The notes: generated by a model from the sequence alone, not told the origin. Numbered from the stretch's first letter, positions 19,352 to 28,967 are shown. The stretch: DNA of 64,000 nucleotides from Photobacterium atrarenae (GCF_024380015.1 NZ_CP101509.1:1612001-1676000), one strand, 5' to 3'. Translations and numbers: made by a program.

Positions 19352-20647
19352 TCAATGATACAGCGGGAAACGGCCGCACAGTTTCTGTACCTGCTGCTTC
19401 ACTCGTTGTTCAACGTCACTGTTGTCTTCAGGATTGGCAGCCAGTCCGTCCAGGACATCGCCGATCCATTCGCCAATTTGTTTGAATTCTTCAACACCGA
19501 AACCGCGGCTGGTACCGGCAGGGGTGCCCAAGCGGATCCCAGAGGTGACCATCGGCTTTTCCGGGTCAAATGGAATGCCATTCTTGTTACAGGTAATACC
19601 GGCCCGCTCCAGCGCTTCTTCAACCTGGTTGCCTTTCAGGCCTTTCGGACGCAGGTCAACCAGCATCAGGTGCGTGTCAGTGCCGCCTGTGACAATATCG
19701 CAACCGCGAGCTTGCAGCACTTCGGCCAAAACTTTCGCGTTATTAATCACATTTTTGATATAGATTTTAAATTCCGGCTCCAGGGCTTCACCCAGGGCAA
19801 CGGCTTTACCGGCAATCACATGCATCAGTGGACCGCCTTGCAGGCCAGGGAAGACTGCTGAGTTGATCTTCTTGTTGATGTCTTCGTGGTTGGTCAGGAT
19901 CATGCCACCGCGCGGACCGCGCAGCGTTTTGTGTGTTGTTGTCGTGACCACATGAGCATGCGGTAGTGGGCTTGGATGCTCACCGGCAGCAATCAGGCCG
20001 GCAATGTGCGCCATGTCCACCATCAGGTAGGCGCCTACTTCATCGGCGATGGCACGGAATTTTGCGAAATCGATTTGGCGCGGAATGGCGGAGCCCCCGG
20101 CAATAATCATTTTCGGTTGGCTTTCAATCGCCAGCTCGCGAACCTGCTCGTAATCAATCTCGCAGTTATCCTGGCTGACACCGTATTGAACGGCGTTGAA
20201 CCATTTGCCGGACAGGGCAGGGCGAGCACCGTGCGTCAGGTGACCACCGGCATCCAGCGACATCCCTAAAATGGTATCGCCCGGCTGAAGCAGCGCCAGC
20301 ATCACGGCACCGTTGGCTTGTGCCCCCGAGTGCGGCTGAACATTGACATACTCACACTGGAAAAGTTGTTTGGCACGGCTGATCGCGATGCGCTCGACTT
20401 CATCGACATGCTCGCAACCACCGTAGTAACGGCGACCGGCGTAGCCTTCGGCATATTTGTTGGTCAGGCAGCTGCCTTGTGCCTGCATCACTGCTTTGGA
20501 GACAATGTTTTCAGAGGCGATCAGTTCAATTTGCTGGTTCTGGCGATCCAGTTCCGCGTTGATACCGGCATTGACGGCCCCATCCACCTGAGCCAGGTTG
20601 GTGGAAAAGAACATCTCTAAATCGTGGTTTTGGTATGAAGCTTTCAT
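19352..20647 (-). CDS. glyA: Serine hydroxymethyltransferase
   Basis: A PLP enzyme interconverting serine and glycine with tetrahydrofolate as one-carbon carrier. It has 431 residues, full length. Conserved blocks: [10 protein letters not shown] near 41-50, [17 protein letters not shown] near 63-79, and the PLP lysine Lys240 in [16 protein letters not shown]. It is the first gene of the minus-strand block with gcvH and gcvP, so it couples glycine cleavage to serine synthesis. A PurR-type box lies about 220 bases upstream. Vibrionaceae usually carry a second glyA elsewhere; this would be the glycine-cleavage-linked copy. Confidence 0.98.
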   Translation of the reverse strand: MKASYQNHDLEMFFSTNLAQVDGAVNAGINAELDRQNQQIELIASENIVSKAVMQAQGSCLTNKYAEGYAGRRYYGGCEHVDEVERIAISRAKQLFQCEYVNVQPHSGAQANGAVMLALLQPGDTILGMSLDAGGHLTHGARPALSGKWFNAVQYGVSQDNCEIDYEQVRELAIESQPKMIIAGGSAIPRQIDFAKFRAIADEVGAYLMVDMAHIAGLIAAGEHPSPLPHAHVVTTTTHKTLRGPRGGMILTNHEDINKKINSAVFPGLQGGPLMHVIAGKAVALGEALEPEFKIYIKNVINNAKVLAEVLQARGCDIVTGGTDTHLMLVDLRPKGLKGNQVEEALERAGITCNKNGIPFDPEKPMVTSGIRLGTPAGTSRGFGVEEFKQIGEWIGDVLDGLAANPEDNSDVEQRVKQQVQKLCGRFPLYH

Positions 20648-20869
20648 TTCACGTTATCCTCAAATGCGCCCTAGTGGGTGTTCCATTTTGTGACAGCGCC
20701 GTTGGCTGATTCGTTGTTTTGGATAATGTTGGCAGCTAAGTGCTTCAATCAGAAGAAACAAACTTTATCGACTGACCCTAACAACTGCGTAACATACCTT
20801 TCTATAGATAGCCGATCAAACGGAAATTTCCAATAGTGTAACCTTGTTCACTTTAGTGCTCGCCATTTT

Positions 20870-20885
20870 AAGCAAACGTTTGCGT
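20870..20885. promoter_or_regulatory. PurR-type operator
   Basis: AAGCAAACGTTTGCGT matches the PurR consensus ANGCAAACGTTTNCNT at every specified base and is palindromic at its core (GCAAACGTTTGC). It lies in the 569-base region between the divergent glyA and XRE regulator genes. PurR control of glyA and gcv genes is established in Escherichia coli; here it is inferred from the site. Confidence 0.75.
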
Positions 20886-21091
20886 CTTGTCATGCAAAAA
20901 TCTATGATGTCGGCAAATTTTAGCAAAGAAAGTTTCCTGGACCGGATGATTTTGCGAACAGTTGTCAGCGATAAGCCCTTTTACCAAAAGGGGTTTGAGC
21001 AATCTTCAGGTTTGAGAATGAATTGTGTGCATATTCTGGCGATCAGATGATTTCCAGTTGACTCTTGTTGAAAAAGCCATCAATACCACCC

Positions 21092-21111
21092 AAGTTTCCT
21101 TTAGGAAACTT
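21092..21111. promoter_or_regulatory. Perfect 20-bp palindrome, candidate operator of the XRE regulator
   Basis: AAGTTTCCTTTAGGAAACTT consists of two 9-base half-sites (AAGTTTCCT and AGGAAACTT) around TT. It lies about 105 bases upstream of the regulator start. The half-site recurs upstream of gcvT (21922-21930) and on the glyA side as AAAGTTTCCT (20929-20938). No T-run follows. Autoregulation and co-regulation of the gcv genes are inferred. Confidence 0.65.
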
Positions 21112-21216
21112 TGTTTCAAATGTGTCGAGTCGGTCAAACTTTTTTACTTGGTGCGCTTTTGAGTTTCAGATCGGCTATGCCAGAATGAAATGAAAGCAGT
21201 ACCAAGGAGAGGTGAA

Positions 21217-21852
21217 ATGAGTGATGAACACCAGGTGGATGTGTATCCATCGATGACAGTAGCGAAAGAGCAAGGGGCTGAGAAAGAGGAAAAGATTGAA
21301 CCGTTGCAACTCGGCAAACGGTTGAAGGATATCCGGATGTCGCTGGGTCTGACGCTGGAGGAAGCCAGCAAAAGAACCGGTCTGGCACGTTCGACGCTGT
21401 CGAAAATTGAAAATGAGCAGATCTCTCCGACCTTTCAGGCAATGCAGAAGCTGGCAATCGGGCTTAATATTGATATTCCGCAGCTGTTTGCGCCGCCGAA
21501 ACAGATTGTCGCTACGGGCCGGCGGGACATTACCCGGCGGGATGAAGGGAAGCCGCATCCGACTTCGACTTACGAGCATGAGCTGCTGGCGACTCAGCTG
21601 ACTAAGAAAAAGATGATGCCGTTCAAGTCGCGGATCCGGGCACGTCAGTTTGAAGACTATTCGGATTGGATCCGCCATGACGGGGAAGAGTTTCTTCTGG
21701 TGCTGTCGGGGGAAATTACGTTCTTTTCCGAGTTCTATGAGCCGGTCAGCCTGAGTGAAGGCGACTCTGTCTACTATGATGCCACCATGGGGCACATGCT
21801 GGTCTCGGTCAGTGAAGAAGATGCGCTGATCCTCTGGGTGACCGCCTCTTAA
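21217..21852 (+). CDS. XRE-family regulator with cupin domain, linked to gcv genes
   Basis: A 211-residue DNA-binding protein. After about 30 residues an HTH_3 domain begins: LGKRLKDIRMSLGLTLEEAS, then KRTGLARSTLSKIENEQISP. The C-terminal half is a cupin sensor (DGEEFLLVLSGEITFFSEF, LSEGDSVYYDATMGHMLVSV). AAGGAGAGG directly precedes the ATG at 21217, so that start is chosen over 21190. It lies between the glyA block and gcvT, facing the same way as gcvT, a layout shared with other Vibrionaceae. A role in sensing glycine or a related metabolite and controlling the gcv genes is likely but inferred. Confidence 0.9.
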   Translation: MSDEHQVDVYPSMTVAKEQGAEKEEKIEPLQLGKRLKDIRMSLGLTLEEASKRTGLARSTLSKIENEQISPTFQAMQKLAIGLNIDIPQLFAPPKQIVATGRRDITRRDEGKPHPTSTYEHELLATQLTKKKMMPFKSRIRARQFEDYSDWIRHDGEEFLLVLSGEITFFSEFYEPVSLSEGDSVYYDATMGHMLVSVSEEDALILWVTAS

Positions 21853-21921
21853 ATTGCGGTTCCGGTGTCAGGTTTTTCACTGTCATTGTGAAATTCTGTG
21901 ATGTGGCACAATTTGTTCATC

Positions 21922-21930
21922 AGGAAACTT
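21922..21930 (+). promoter_or_regulatory. Half-site AGGAAACTT upstream of gcvT
   Basis: It equals one half of the palindrome at 21092-21111; the matched stretch GGAAACTTTGTTT is shared over 13 bases with 21104-21116. The second half is degenerate (GTTCATC). It is 88 bases before the gcvT start. No glycine riboswitch is visible in 21853-22018. Confidence 0.45.
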
Positions 21931-22018
21931 TGTTTACTATAAGAAAACTGGTTTAACATCACCGCAACAAACGATAAGGATAATAGCCGCACAGCTCGCG
22001 GTTAACGGAGTAAAACGT

Positions 22019-23137
22019 ATGTCTCAAGAATTACTGGTAACACCGCTACATGCACTACATATCGAAATGGGTGCAAAAATGGTTCCTTTTGCTGGCTATG
22101 ATATGCCTGTGCAGTATGCGTTGGGCGTTCGGAAAGAGCATATCCACTGTCGTGAAGCGGCCGGGCTGTTTGATGTGTCTCACATGGGCCAATTGCGTTT
22201 GCATGGTGAAAATGCAGCCAAGGCCCTGGAAGCGCTGGTGCCGGTGGATATTATCGACCTGCCGGCCGGGAAACAACGTTATGCGTTCTTTACCAACGAG
22301 CAAGGCGGTATCCTGGATGATCTGATGGTCACCAACTTTGGCGATCATCTGTTTGTTGTGGTCAATGCGGCATGCAAAGCGCAGGATATCGCCCACCTGA
22401 AAGCGAATATGCCTGCCGACGTCGAGCTGGAGCTGATTGAAGATCGTGCGCTGCTGGCGCTTCAGGGGCCGAAAGCGGCAGAAGTGCTGGCGCGACTGAA
22501 CCCGGCTGTCAGCGATATGGTCTTCATGGATGCGGCCAAGGTTGAGCTCATGGGCGTTGAGTGTCTGGTCAGCCGTTCAGGCTACACCGGTGAAGACGGC
22601 TATGAAATCTCGGTGCCGGCGGACAAATCGGAAGCGCTGGCGCGTGAGCTGTTGTCGCAAGCGGAAGTTGAGTGGATTGGTCTGGGCGCGCGTGACTCAC
22701 TGCGTCTGGAGTGTGGTTTGTGCCTGTATGGCCACGATATCGACACCACAACTACGCCGGTTGAAGCGAGTCTGCTGTGGGGGATCAGCAAACCACGTCG
22801 CGCTGACGGTGAGCGTGCAGGAGGCTTCCCGGGTGCTGACTTGATCCTGGAGCAGATTAAAACCAAAGATGTGTCGCGCAAGCGTGTTGGCCTGATTGGT
22901 CAGTCGAAAGCGCCGGTGCGTGAAGGCAGCAAGCTGTTTGATGCTGATGAAAACGAAATCGGCATCGTCACCAGCGGTACCTTTGGTCCGACGAAAGGTG
23001 CTCCGGTAGCCATGGCTTACGTGAAAACTGAGCTGGCAGCGATTGGTACCGAAGTCTTCGCTGAAGTGCGCGGCAAAAAACTACCAATGACAGTAGAAAA
23101 AATGCCATTCGTACCGCAAAACTACTACCGCGGTTAA
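22019..23137 (+). CDS. gcvT: Aminomethyltransferase, T protein of glycine cleavage system
   Basis: This protein transfers the methylene group from the GcvH lipoyl arm to tetrahydrofolate and releases ammonia. It has 372 residues, full length. Typical blocks: KMVPFAGYDMPVQY near the N-terminus, AAGLFDVSHMGQ, SRSGYTGEDGYEI, RDSLRLECGLCLYGHD and the C-terminal GCV_T_C domain ending KMPFVPQNYYRG. GGAGTAAAACGT precedes the ATG. It is transcribed opposite to its partners gcvP and gcvH and ends in a strong terminator into which a group II intron has inserted. Confidence 0.98.
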   Translation: MSQELLVTPLHALHIEMGAKMVPFAGYDMPVQYALGVRKEHIHCREAAGLFDVSHMGQLRLHGENAAKALEALVPVDIIDLPAGKQRYAFFTNEQGGILDDLMVTNFGDHLFVVVNAACKAQDIAHLKANMPADVELELIEDRALLALQGPKAAEVLARLNPAVSDMVFMDAAKVELMGVECLVSRSGYTGEDGYEISVPADKSEALARELLSQAEVEWIGLGARDSLRLECGLCLYGHDIDTTTTPVEASLLWGISKPRRADGERAGGFPGADLILEQIKTKDVSRKRVGLIGQSKAPVREGSKLFDADENEIGIVTSGTFGPTKGAPVAMAYVKTELAAIGTEVFAEVRGKKLPMTVEKMPFVPQNYYRG

Positions 23138-23159
23138 CTATCTTGTTGAATTAAAGACG

Positions 23160-23184
23160 AAAAAGGAGCCTTGTGCTCCTTTTT
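23160..23184 (+). terminator. Rho-independent terminator of gcvT; intron 1 target
   Basis: AAAAAGGAGC (23160-23169), loop CTTGT, GCTCCTTTTT (23175-23184), then CTTTATT. The group II intron starts at 23192, seven bases after the stem. Confidence 0.93.
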
Positions 23185-23191
23185 CTTTATT

Positions 23192-25080
23192 GTGCGCCGA
23201 GCATGGCGTTGTTCTAGGAGGTGAAAGTCCTCTACGGGCTCAGTCGAGCGAGAACCGTTAGCCTATGCAAGGGTGCCCACCGTGAGGTGGGATCTGAAGG
23301 AAGCAAACGGCAAAACTTGGGTGTGACGAACAGAAACCTGATAGTAGGCCAGTACAACTTGGGTAACCTAGCAATATATAGAACAGCCCAATGCCTCGAC
23401 GGGAAGTGTGTACGGGTAAATCAGGCACAGCCAAGGGAAAGAACAACGTCTTACCTCGGGAGATCTTACGACCTGTCTCGGATGAGACTAATACAACAGT
23501 GATGTTGTGTGACGGGTAATAAGAAGTCAGCAGAAGGCATAGTACCTTGGGGAAGTACAACCCAAGGGAAGGCCGGAACTGAATATATCAAGAAGCAGTC
23601 ACTAGACACTCAATCATGTGGGGTCATAGCAAGATGAGCAACATCTCTACGTACTACTGGGCAACACCGCAAGTGACGCTCATGGCCACGAAGAATGACA
23701 AGCATGATCGGCGTAGACAGGAGGACGAGTCTTGGTGATCTCAACTCAGTTGATGGAGCGGATCTGCTCCTCAACAAATCTGAACCAAGCCCTGAGAAGA
23801 GTGAAGAAGAACAAGGGATGTGCTGGGGTTGATAAACTCGACATAACAGCGACTATCTCGATGCTTCGGCAGTCTTCTAATGGGCAAGCGCTCCGCCAGA
23901 GCCTTCTGGACGGGAGCTACCAACCGCAACCCGTTCTGGGTGTAGAAATTCCCAAACCTAGCGGGGGAGTGAGGCAGCTAAGTATCCCAACTGTACTTGA
24001 TAGGGTAGTCCAACAGGCCATTACCTCAGTACTGACAGATATCTACGAACCTCAGTTCTCAAGCAACAGTTATGGGTTCAGGCCTAACCGCAGTGCCCAC
24101 CATGCATTGGTGGCAGCAAGCCACTACATCAGGGAGGGGCGGGGTTATGTAGTCGACATAGACCTGGCGAAATACTTCGATACTGTGAACCACGATAAAC
24201 TGATGCACAGGCTATCGGAGGACATCACAGATAAACGGGTCCTGAAGCTGGTCAGGTCATACCTACAGGCAGGCATAATGCGAAACGGGTTAGTTGAGCA
24301 GAGGCAACGAGGGACGCCACAGGGTGGACCATTATCTCCGCTGCTATCAAATATCGTATTAGATGAGTTGGATAAAGAGCTTGAGCGAAGAGGGCATAAG
24401 TTCTGCCGATATGCAGACGACTGCCAAATCTACGTGCACAGTGAGGAAGCCGCCAATCGAGTAAAAGCCTCAATCACGGAGTTCTTGGAGCAGAAACTGA
24501 AACTCAGGGTTAACCGTGAGAAAAGTGCGGCAACGAGAGTGACAGAGCGGACTTACCTAGGCCATCGCTTTCAACGAGATGGAAGCATCCATATCTCGAA
24601 GACAGCACAAACTCAGATGAAGAAGCGAGTGCGTCAAATAACGAAGCGGAATCGAGGGCGAGAGTTGAAGACAGTCCTAGTCGAACTCACTCAATACCTA
24701 AGAGGTTGGCAACACTATTTCAAGCTTGCCATACGGAAAAGCGCGATGCAGCGCTTGGATGAATGGATAAGGCGGCGCTTACGGTGCTATCGCCTCAAGC
24801 AGCGCAAGCGCAGATACAGCATAGCGACATGGTTACGCCAAGAGAGTGTAAGCGAACGCAATGCGTGGAAGCTGGCGATGTCAGATAAAGGGTGGTGGCA
24901 CTTGGCTTTATCGCCCCAGCTCAATCAGGCCATGCCAATGAAATGGTTCAAGGAGATGGGTCAGTACTCGTTGCGAGATGGGTACGAGTCACTGAAAATA
25001 TATTCGGAACCGCCGTATGCGACCCACGCTTGTACGGTGGTGTGAGAGGACGGAGGCCGTGAGGCCTCCTCCTACTCGAT
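23192..25080 (+). mobile_element. Group IIC intron, copy 1
   Basis: A 1889-bp group II intron. The boundaries come from comparing three copies: all start GTGCGCCGAGCATGG and end CCTCCTACTCGAT, and the flanks differ. The first 500 bases are the ribozyme domains. The last 50 bases contain the domain V/VI region, with the hairpin GGAGGCCGTGAGGCCTCC. The ORF lies in domain IV. Insertion directly after a terminator stem-loop is the hallmark of class C introns. Copy 1 is the most divergent of the three. Confidence 0.93.
23732..25045 (+). CDS. ltrA: Group II intron reverse transcriptase/maturase, copy 1
   Basis: A 437-residue intron-encoded protein with a GTG start and AGGAGG upstream. The RT domain has VLDRVVQQAI, YGFRPNRSAHHAL, DIDLAKYFDTVNHD, GTPQGGPLSPLLSNI and the catalytic YADD (residues 227-230). 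A GIIM/maturase domain (YLRGWQHYF, RRRLRCYRLKQ) follows. There is no HNH endonuclease domain, as in class C introns. It differs from both other copies at four residues (Ile3, Ser in VRQLSIP, Ser in RQESV, Gln in EMGQY). Confidence 0.95.
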   Translation: MVISTQLMERICSSTNLNQALRRVKKNKGCAGVDKLDITATISMLRQSSNGQALRQSLLDGSYQPQPVLGVEIPKPSGGVRQLSIPTVLDRVVQQAITSVLTDIYEPQFSSNSYGFRPNRSAHHALVAASHYIREGRGYVVDIDLAKYFDTVNHDKLMHRLSEDITDKRVLKLVRSYLQAGIMRNGLVEQRQRGTPQGGPLSPLLSNIVLDELDKELERRGHKFCRYADDCQIYVHSEEAANRVKASITEFLEQKLKLRVNREKSAATRVTERTYLGHRFQRDGSIHISKTAQTQMKKRVRQITKRNRGRELKTVLVELTQYLRGWQHYFKLAIRKSAMQRLDEWIRRRLRCYRLKQRKRRYSIATWLRQESVSERNAWKLAMSDKGWWHLALSPQLNQAMPMKWFKEMGQYSLRDGYESLKIYSEPPYATHACTVV

Positions 25081-25164
25081 GTGATTTTGTCTCATAATTA
25101 AACAAGCGTCTTGTTCGAGGATCAGCTTCACTTAAAGAGGTTGAATGACCTTGGTGTGAAGACG

Positions 25165-25431
25165 ATGAAATTGTTTGCATTTTTAACGGTAGGGTGTGCC
25201 ATATTGATGGCGGTGACCGCGCAGTCAGAAAGCCTGTTGATGTCTTACGAAGAGTACATGGAACGTTGCACAGACACTTATGGACAGGACAGAACGACAA
25301 CAAGTGTGTGTGACGCTCAGTATCAGGCCATCGAAAAAAAAGAACAGGAACTAATGGCCCAGGTTGATGATCAAGATGACGCAAGCCGTTCGTTGCAGTG
25401 GCAAGATCAGCCGGCATCAGCCGCAGATTGA
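25165..25431 (+). CDS. Small secreted hypothetical protein
   Basis: An 88-residue protein with an N-terminal signal peptide (MKLFAFLTVGCAILMAVTAQ) followed by a short polar, glutamine- and acid-rich mature part with two cysteines (ERCTDTYG, SVCDAQY). The start at 25165 is chosen because it opens the signal peptide; an in-frame ATG at 25111 would put 18 polar residues before it. It is the first gene after intron 1, so its upstream DNA was separated from gcvT by the insertion. Family not recognised. Confidence 0.6.
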   Translation: MKLFAFLTVGCAILMAVTAQSESLLMSYEEYMERCTDTYGQDRTTTSVCDAQYQAIEKKEQELMAQVDDQDDASRSLQWQDQPASAAD

Positions 25432-25584
25432 TGACGTTCCGGGACGATACCTGGGTTTGTCGACGTCATGAGTTGCCATTTGTTCAGGTGAGATTTAGTC
25501 GCAGCCGTTAGTATTTCTGAACAGCGGGCTCGATAAGGATGATCGAGGCTGACAAGGTTCGTAGATTGAAATGCAGGAGTGCAG

Positions 25585-25677
25585 ATGAAAAATGTCTTCT
25601 TTGAAGTGTTGATGGGTATCGCAGCGATTACCGCTGCGATCGGGTTGTTTAACCTGGCTTGCACGGCAACGGCTTAA
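25585..25677 (+). CDS. 30-residue single-helix membrane protein
   Basis: ATG at 25585 with AGGAG 6 bases upstream, stop TAA at 25675-25677, and an intrinsic terminator 67 bases later. The product (MKNVFFEVLMGIAAITAAIG, then LFNLACTATA) is one hydrophobic helix. Good start signals plus a private terminator suggest a real small gene. Function unknown. Confidence 0.6.
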   Translation: MKNVFFEVLMGIAAITAAIGLFNLACTATA

Positions 25678-25743
25678 TGGGTGCTCGCGTTTGAGCGCAT
25701 CCAGAATCGTCCTCCCGACACGGCCGGGACAGCGCTGAATATG

Positions 25744-25771
25744 AAAAGCACCCATTTCGGGTGCTTTTTTC
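25744..25771 (+). terminator. Bidirectional Rho-independent terminator
   Basis: AAAAGCACCC (25744-25753), loop ATTTC, GGGTGCTTTT (25759-25768), then TT. It serves the small membrane protein gene and, read on the other strand, the convergent histidine kinase gene. Confidence 0.88.
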
Positions 25772-25813
25772 GTCTCTGGGCTGTCCGTTTGCCGGTGATG
25801 TCTTGCCGCCGCG

Positions 25814-28045
25814 TTAGGCTTCACGGGTTGCCATATCGGTGTTGCTCACGGCTGGTGCCTTGGGCAGGCAAATGACGGCTTCGACACCTTGGAGATCGTC
25901 CCGGTTCCTCAGCGCGATGGTGCCCTGATGAAAATCGGTAATCAGCCGGGCGATAAAGAGTCCCAGTCCCAAATGCGGTTTGGTCTGTTTGTCCTGGGGC
26001 CGGACTGAAACCATGGAGTTGAACAGCTGATCGGACATATTTTTCGGTAGCAGCGGCCCGCGGTTGCTGACCGTCAACAGCGCCATTGTCGTGGACTCCG
26101 TGAGACTTACCTCAATTGCGTCCTCATCAGTACTGAAGTCTTCGGCATTGGCGACCAGTTTATCCAGCAGCTGCGCCAGATAATCCGGCGCGCCGATCAC
26201 CTCAATCTCCGCTTGCTTGATATCAAGTGAAAAACGTTGATTCGGGAAAGCCATCTGATAGCCGTGCACACAGCCCGTGACCAGTTCATTAAACGGAAAT
26301 CGCTCTTTCTCTGCCCCTTGCAGGCTTTGCTCAATCCGGGTGGCTTCCGTCATGCTCGACAGAATAGTGCTCAGACGTTGAATGCCATCCTGAGCCCGGT
26401 CGATATAGCGCTGTGAGCGCTCATCCGTTGCCTGCAACGATAGGTTTTCAATCGAAGAGCGCACCACAGCCACCGGGGTGCGCAGCTCGTGTGAGAGCCG
26501 TGACGAGAGGTTTTCCAGATAATGATTATATTGACCCAGGCGGCCGACCATCCCAGCCAGACTGCGGGATAAATCGCCGATCTCATCGGTTTCTCGGGTT
26601 GGTGAAATGGGCTGTTGGATCCGGCCCTGGCTGTCAATAGCTTGCTCGGCTTCGTCGCGCAGGCGGCGGATCCGTGATGAGATTTTTGAGGCGAACAGAA
26701 ACAGTGTCAGCGTGCCGATGAGGATAATGGCAATAATAGAATTGAACAGTTGCTCCAGCGCCCGGTTGCGCAGGGTCTGAATGCCGATGGTGGTTTCTTC
26801 GGCCACCACCGCGCCCATCACATTGTTATCGAGCCAGATCGGGTAGGCGGCGGCCAGGATCATCGTTTTGCCGTCGGCAGACGGACGCCAGTGGGAATAA
26901 CCGCGTCCGGTAAGAGCTTGCGAGATATGTACCCCGCGGATCAGACTGGCATCATTGCCGGTGTCGATGAAGGGTTTCGGTTCAGAGAGCAGAAAACGGT
27001 AATAAAGCGGACGAAGAAAGCGTGCTTCAAAGGCGGACCACCAGGAATTGTCCTGACTGGCGTATTTGACCGAGGTAGACCAGACCCCGTTGGATTTCTG
27101 GATGTCGCCGGTTTGTGCCAGCACCCGCTGGTGGCGATCAATCACCCATAGCCGGGTACTGGTATGACCCATGCCCTGGAGGATTTGCTCTATTTCCGGG
27201 GAAGGCACCAGGACCGCTCCGAGTCGGTGTTGATGAGAGGTGTTGGAAGTGCCGATAATGGCATCAATTTCGCGGTTTTGTCTGTTGTTCACATCGTACA
27301 GGGCAAAACCGAGTTTGTTGCCGATAAAGGAGAGCGGTAGGCGGAGCTCAATGTTGTAGCCTTCCGGGGTGGTTTTCCAGTAGCCCTGGATTTGCGTTTG
27401 GATGCTCAGGTTGGCCGAATCGGTAATATCGTCCCGGATTTGCCAGGCATTGACCCAGCCGTCTTCGTACGCGGCGATCACGTAGCGGTAGAATTCGCCA
27501 TCGGGCGAAGTCATCGCCAGGATTAGGTGGTCGTTGCGATCAACCCGGGTCGCGTTTTTACGTCGCAGGATTGGATGCTCGTCACTGACGGCAAAGCTAG
27601 CGTACAGGTAACCATCATACTTTCCAATCATATGGCGAAAGTGGATGCTGTTATCCATATACGGACGGCGGCTGAACTGTACATACTCACGACCGTAGTG
27701 CAGCATTTTGTCGTCATAGTCGGTCCAGTCGTTGAGTTTGCCATCGAGCTGGATCGGATTATTAAGATCAAAGGCATACAGATCCCGCCCGACTTTGACC
27801 GATTCCAGGAAGCTGGCCTGATCGCTGAACAGCTTAGGTCGTTCGTTTAGTGCGGTGGCGACCGCACGCGTGGTACCAATCAAGGTCTGTTCCTGGCCCT
27901 GCCGCAGCAGTTGCTCCATTTCCTGAATGTACTTGTAGCCGATCCAGGGCAGGACCAGCAGAAAGCTGGCAATCAGGATCACTTTGGTCCGCAGGCCGAA
28001 GGTTGGCTTTGGCAGGGCACTGAGCCATGTATTTATTCGCCCCAT
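25814..28045 (-). CDS. Sortase-system-associated sensor histidine kinase (PdsS-like)
   Basis: A 743-residue membrane kinase. The first membrane helix is near 22-40. A very long extracytoplasmic region follows, starting with the block NNPIQLDGKLNDWTDYDDKM characteristic of the 'proteobacterial dedicated sortase system' kinase. A second helix lies near 440-460, then a HAMP-like segment, the phospho-acceptor box LSHELRTPVAVVRSS, and a HATPase domain ending in HLGLGLFIARLI. Its start overlaps the stop of the response regulator gene by 13 bases, so the two are co-translated. Identification rests on N-terminal architecture and on the neighbouring PdsR- and PdsO-like genes. Confidence 0.88.
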   Translation of the reverse strand: MGRINTWLSALPKPTFGLRTKVILIASFLLVLPWIGYKYIQEMEQLLRQGQEQTLIGTTRAVATALNERPKLFSDQASFLESVKVGRDLYAFDLNNPIQLDGKLNDWTDYDDKMLHYGREYVQFSRRPYMDNSIHFRHMIGKYDGYLYASFAVSDEHPILRRKNATRVDRNDHLILAMTSPDGEFYRYVIAAYEDGWVNAWQIRDDITDSANLSIQTQIQGYWKTTPEGYNIELRLPLSFIGNKLGFALYDVNNRQNREIDAIIGTSNTSHQHRLGAVLVPSPEIEQILQGMGHTSTRLWVIDRHQRVLAQTGDIQKSNGVWSTSVKYASQDNSWWSAFEARFLRPLYYRFLLSEPKPFIDTGNDASLIRGVHISQALTGRGYSHWRPSADGKTMILAAAYPIWLDNNVMGAVVAEETTIGIQTLRNRALEQLFNSIIAIILIGTLTLFLFASKISSRIRRLRDEAEQAIDSQGRIQQPISPTRETDEIGDLSRSLAGMVGRLGQYNHYLENLSSRLSHELRTPVAVVRSSIENLSLQATDERSQRYIDRAQDGIQRLSTILSSMTEATRIEQSLQGAEKERFPFNELVTGCVHGYQMAFPNQRFSLDIKQAEIEVIGAPDYLAQLLDKLVANAEDFSTDEDAIEVSLTESTTMALLTVSNRGPLLPKNMSDQLFNSMVSVRPQDKQTKPHLGLGLFIARLITDFHQGTIALRNRDDLQGVEAVICLPKAPAVSNTDMATREA

Positions 28046-28719
28046 CGGTAACCCATGCCGTAAACCGTGCTGATGCGATCAAAGCTGCTGTCAATTTGAA
28101 GGAATTTTTTCCGGATCCGCTTGATATGCGAGGTGATGGTGCTGTCATCAACCACCACTTGCGCTTCATCCATTAAATCATGGCGGCTTTTAACATGGCC
28201 CGGTCGTTTGGCCAGGGCGTACACCATCCAGAACTCGGTGACGGTCAACTCGATTGCTTGCTGATCCCAGAACACCTGCATCTTGTTTTGGTCGATAGTC
28301 AGGGAGCCACGCTCTATCAGGGTTTCTTGTTCCGAGGGCGTGGCGAGTAGATCACTGCGCCGGAACAGAGCGGCGATGCGGGCAATCAGGTGAGGCAGGC
28401 TGATGTCTTTGGTCAAGTAATCATCTGCGCCCATCCGCAGGCCGCATACGGTATCAAAATCACTGTCCCGGGCTGTCAGGAAAATAATCGGGATGGTCGG
28501 CGACATCGCGCGCAGTGCCTGGCACAGGGTAAAGCCACCATCGATTTCATTTTGCAGACCGATGTCGATGATCGCCAGATCCGGCAAGCATTGTTCAAAC
28601 GCGGCCTGGGCATCCGGGCGGTTATCGAATCCCTGAACCTGGTAGCCGTGTTTTTCCAGGACATCCATGTAGTTTTCGCGGATCGCGGTTTCATCTTCGA
28701 TAATGGCAATTTTCTTCAT
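28033..28719 (-). CDS. OmpR-type response regulator of the sortase-associated system (PdsR-like)
   Basis: A 228-residue regulator: receiver domain (IAIIEDETAIRENY, phospho-acceptor Asp in LAIIDIGLQ, switch region FLTARDS, Lys in YLTKDIS) and a C-terminal winged helix (LTVTEFWMVYALAKRPGHV, STITSHIKRIRKKF). The ATG at 28719 is preferred to the ORF start at 28770 because it opens the receiver fold (MKKIAIIEDE). Partner of the downstream kinase. It is divergent from the PdsO-like OmpA gene, a plausible target. Confidence 0.9.
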   Translation of the reverse strand: MKKIAIIEDETAIRENYMDVLEKHGYQVQGFDNRPDAQAAFEQCLPDLAIIDIGLQNEIDGGFTLCQALRAMSPTIPIIFLTARDSDFDTVCGLRMGADDYLTKDISLPHLIARIAALFRRSDLLATPSEQETLIERGSLTIDQNKMQVFWDQQAIELTVTEFWMVYALAKRPGHVKSRHDLMDEAQVVVDDSTITSHIKRIRKKFLQIDSSFDRISTVYGMGYRWGE

Positions 28720-28967
28720 AAGGCATTTTCGCTGCTTGAGTACGGATCGTTGTGCTCGATCCGGTGGCAAATTGTGGCAATGTGCTGACTATACATCAAA
28801 AAAAACACGATAAAAGGTAAGGGCTGCGATTGCCCTTTTTTTGCCACAATTGATCAGCAGATTGCCTTTTTTTGTCCCCAGGATAGCCAGATCGGCTTGG
28901 TTAAATGAACTCATCAACAGCAGCGAAGCACGAACTTCGCCACTTATTTACCGATGAGGAAGACACC

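Noticed and set aside
21853..22018. Glycine riboswitch expected upstream of gcvT
   Set aside because: None of the conserved glycine aptamer segments is visible here or upstream of glyA; control seems to be by protein operators instead.
23221..23560. Plus- and minus-strand ORFs of 93 and 100 codons in the 5' part of each intron
   Set aside because: They occur identically in all three copies because the ribozyme RNA domains are conserved; they lie in structured non-coding RNA.
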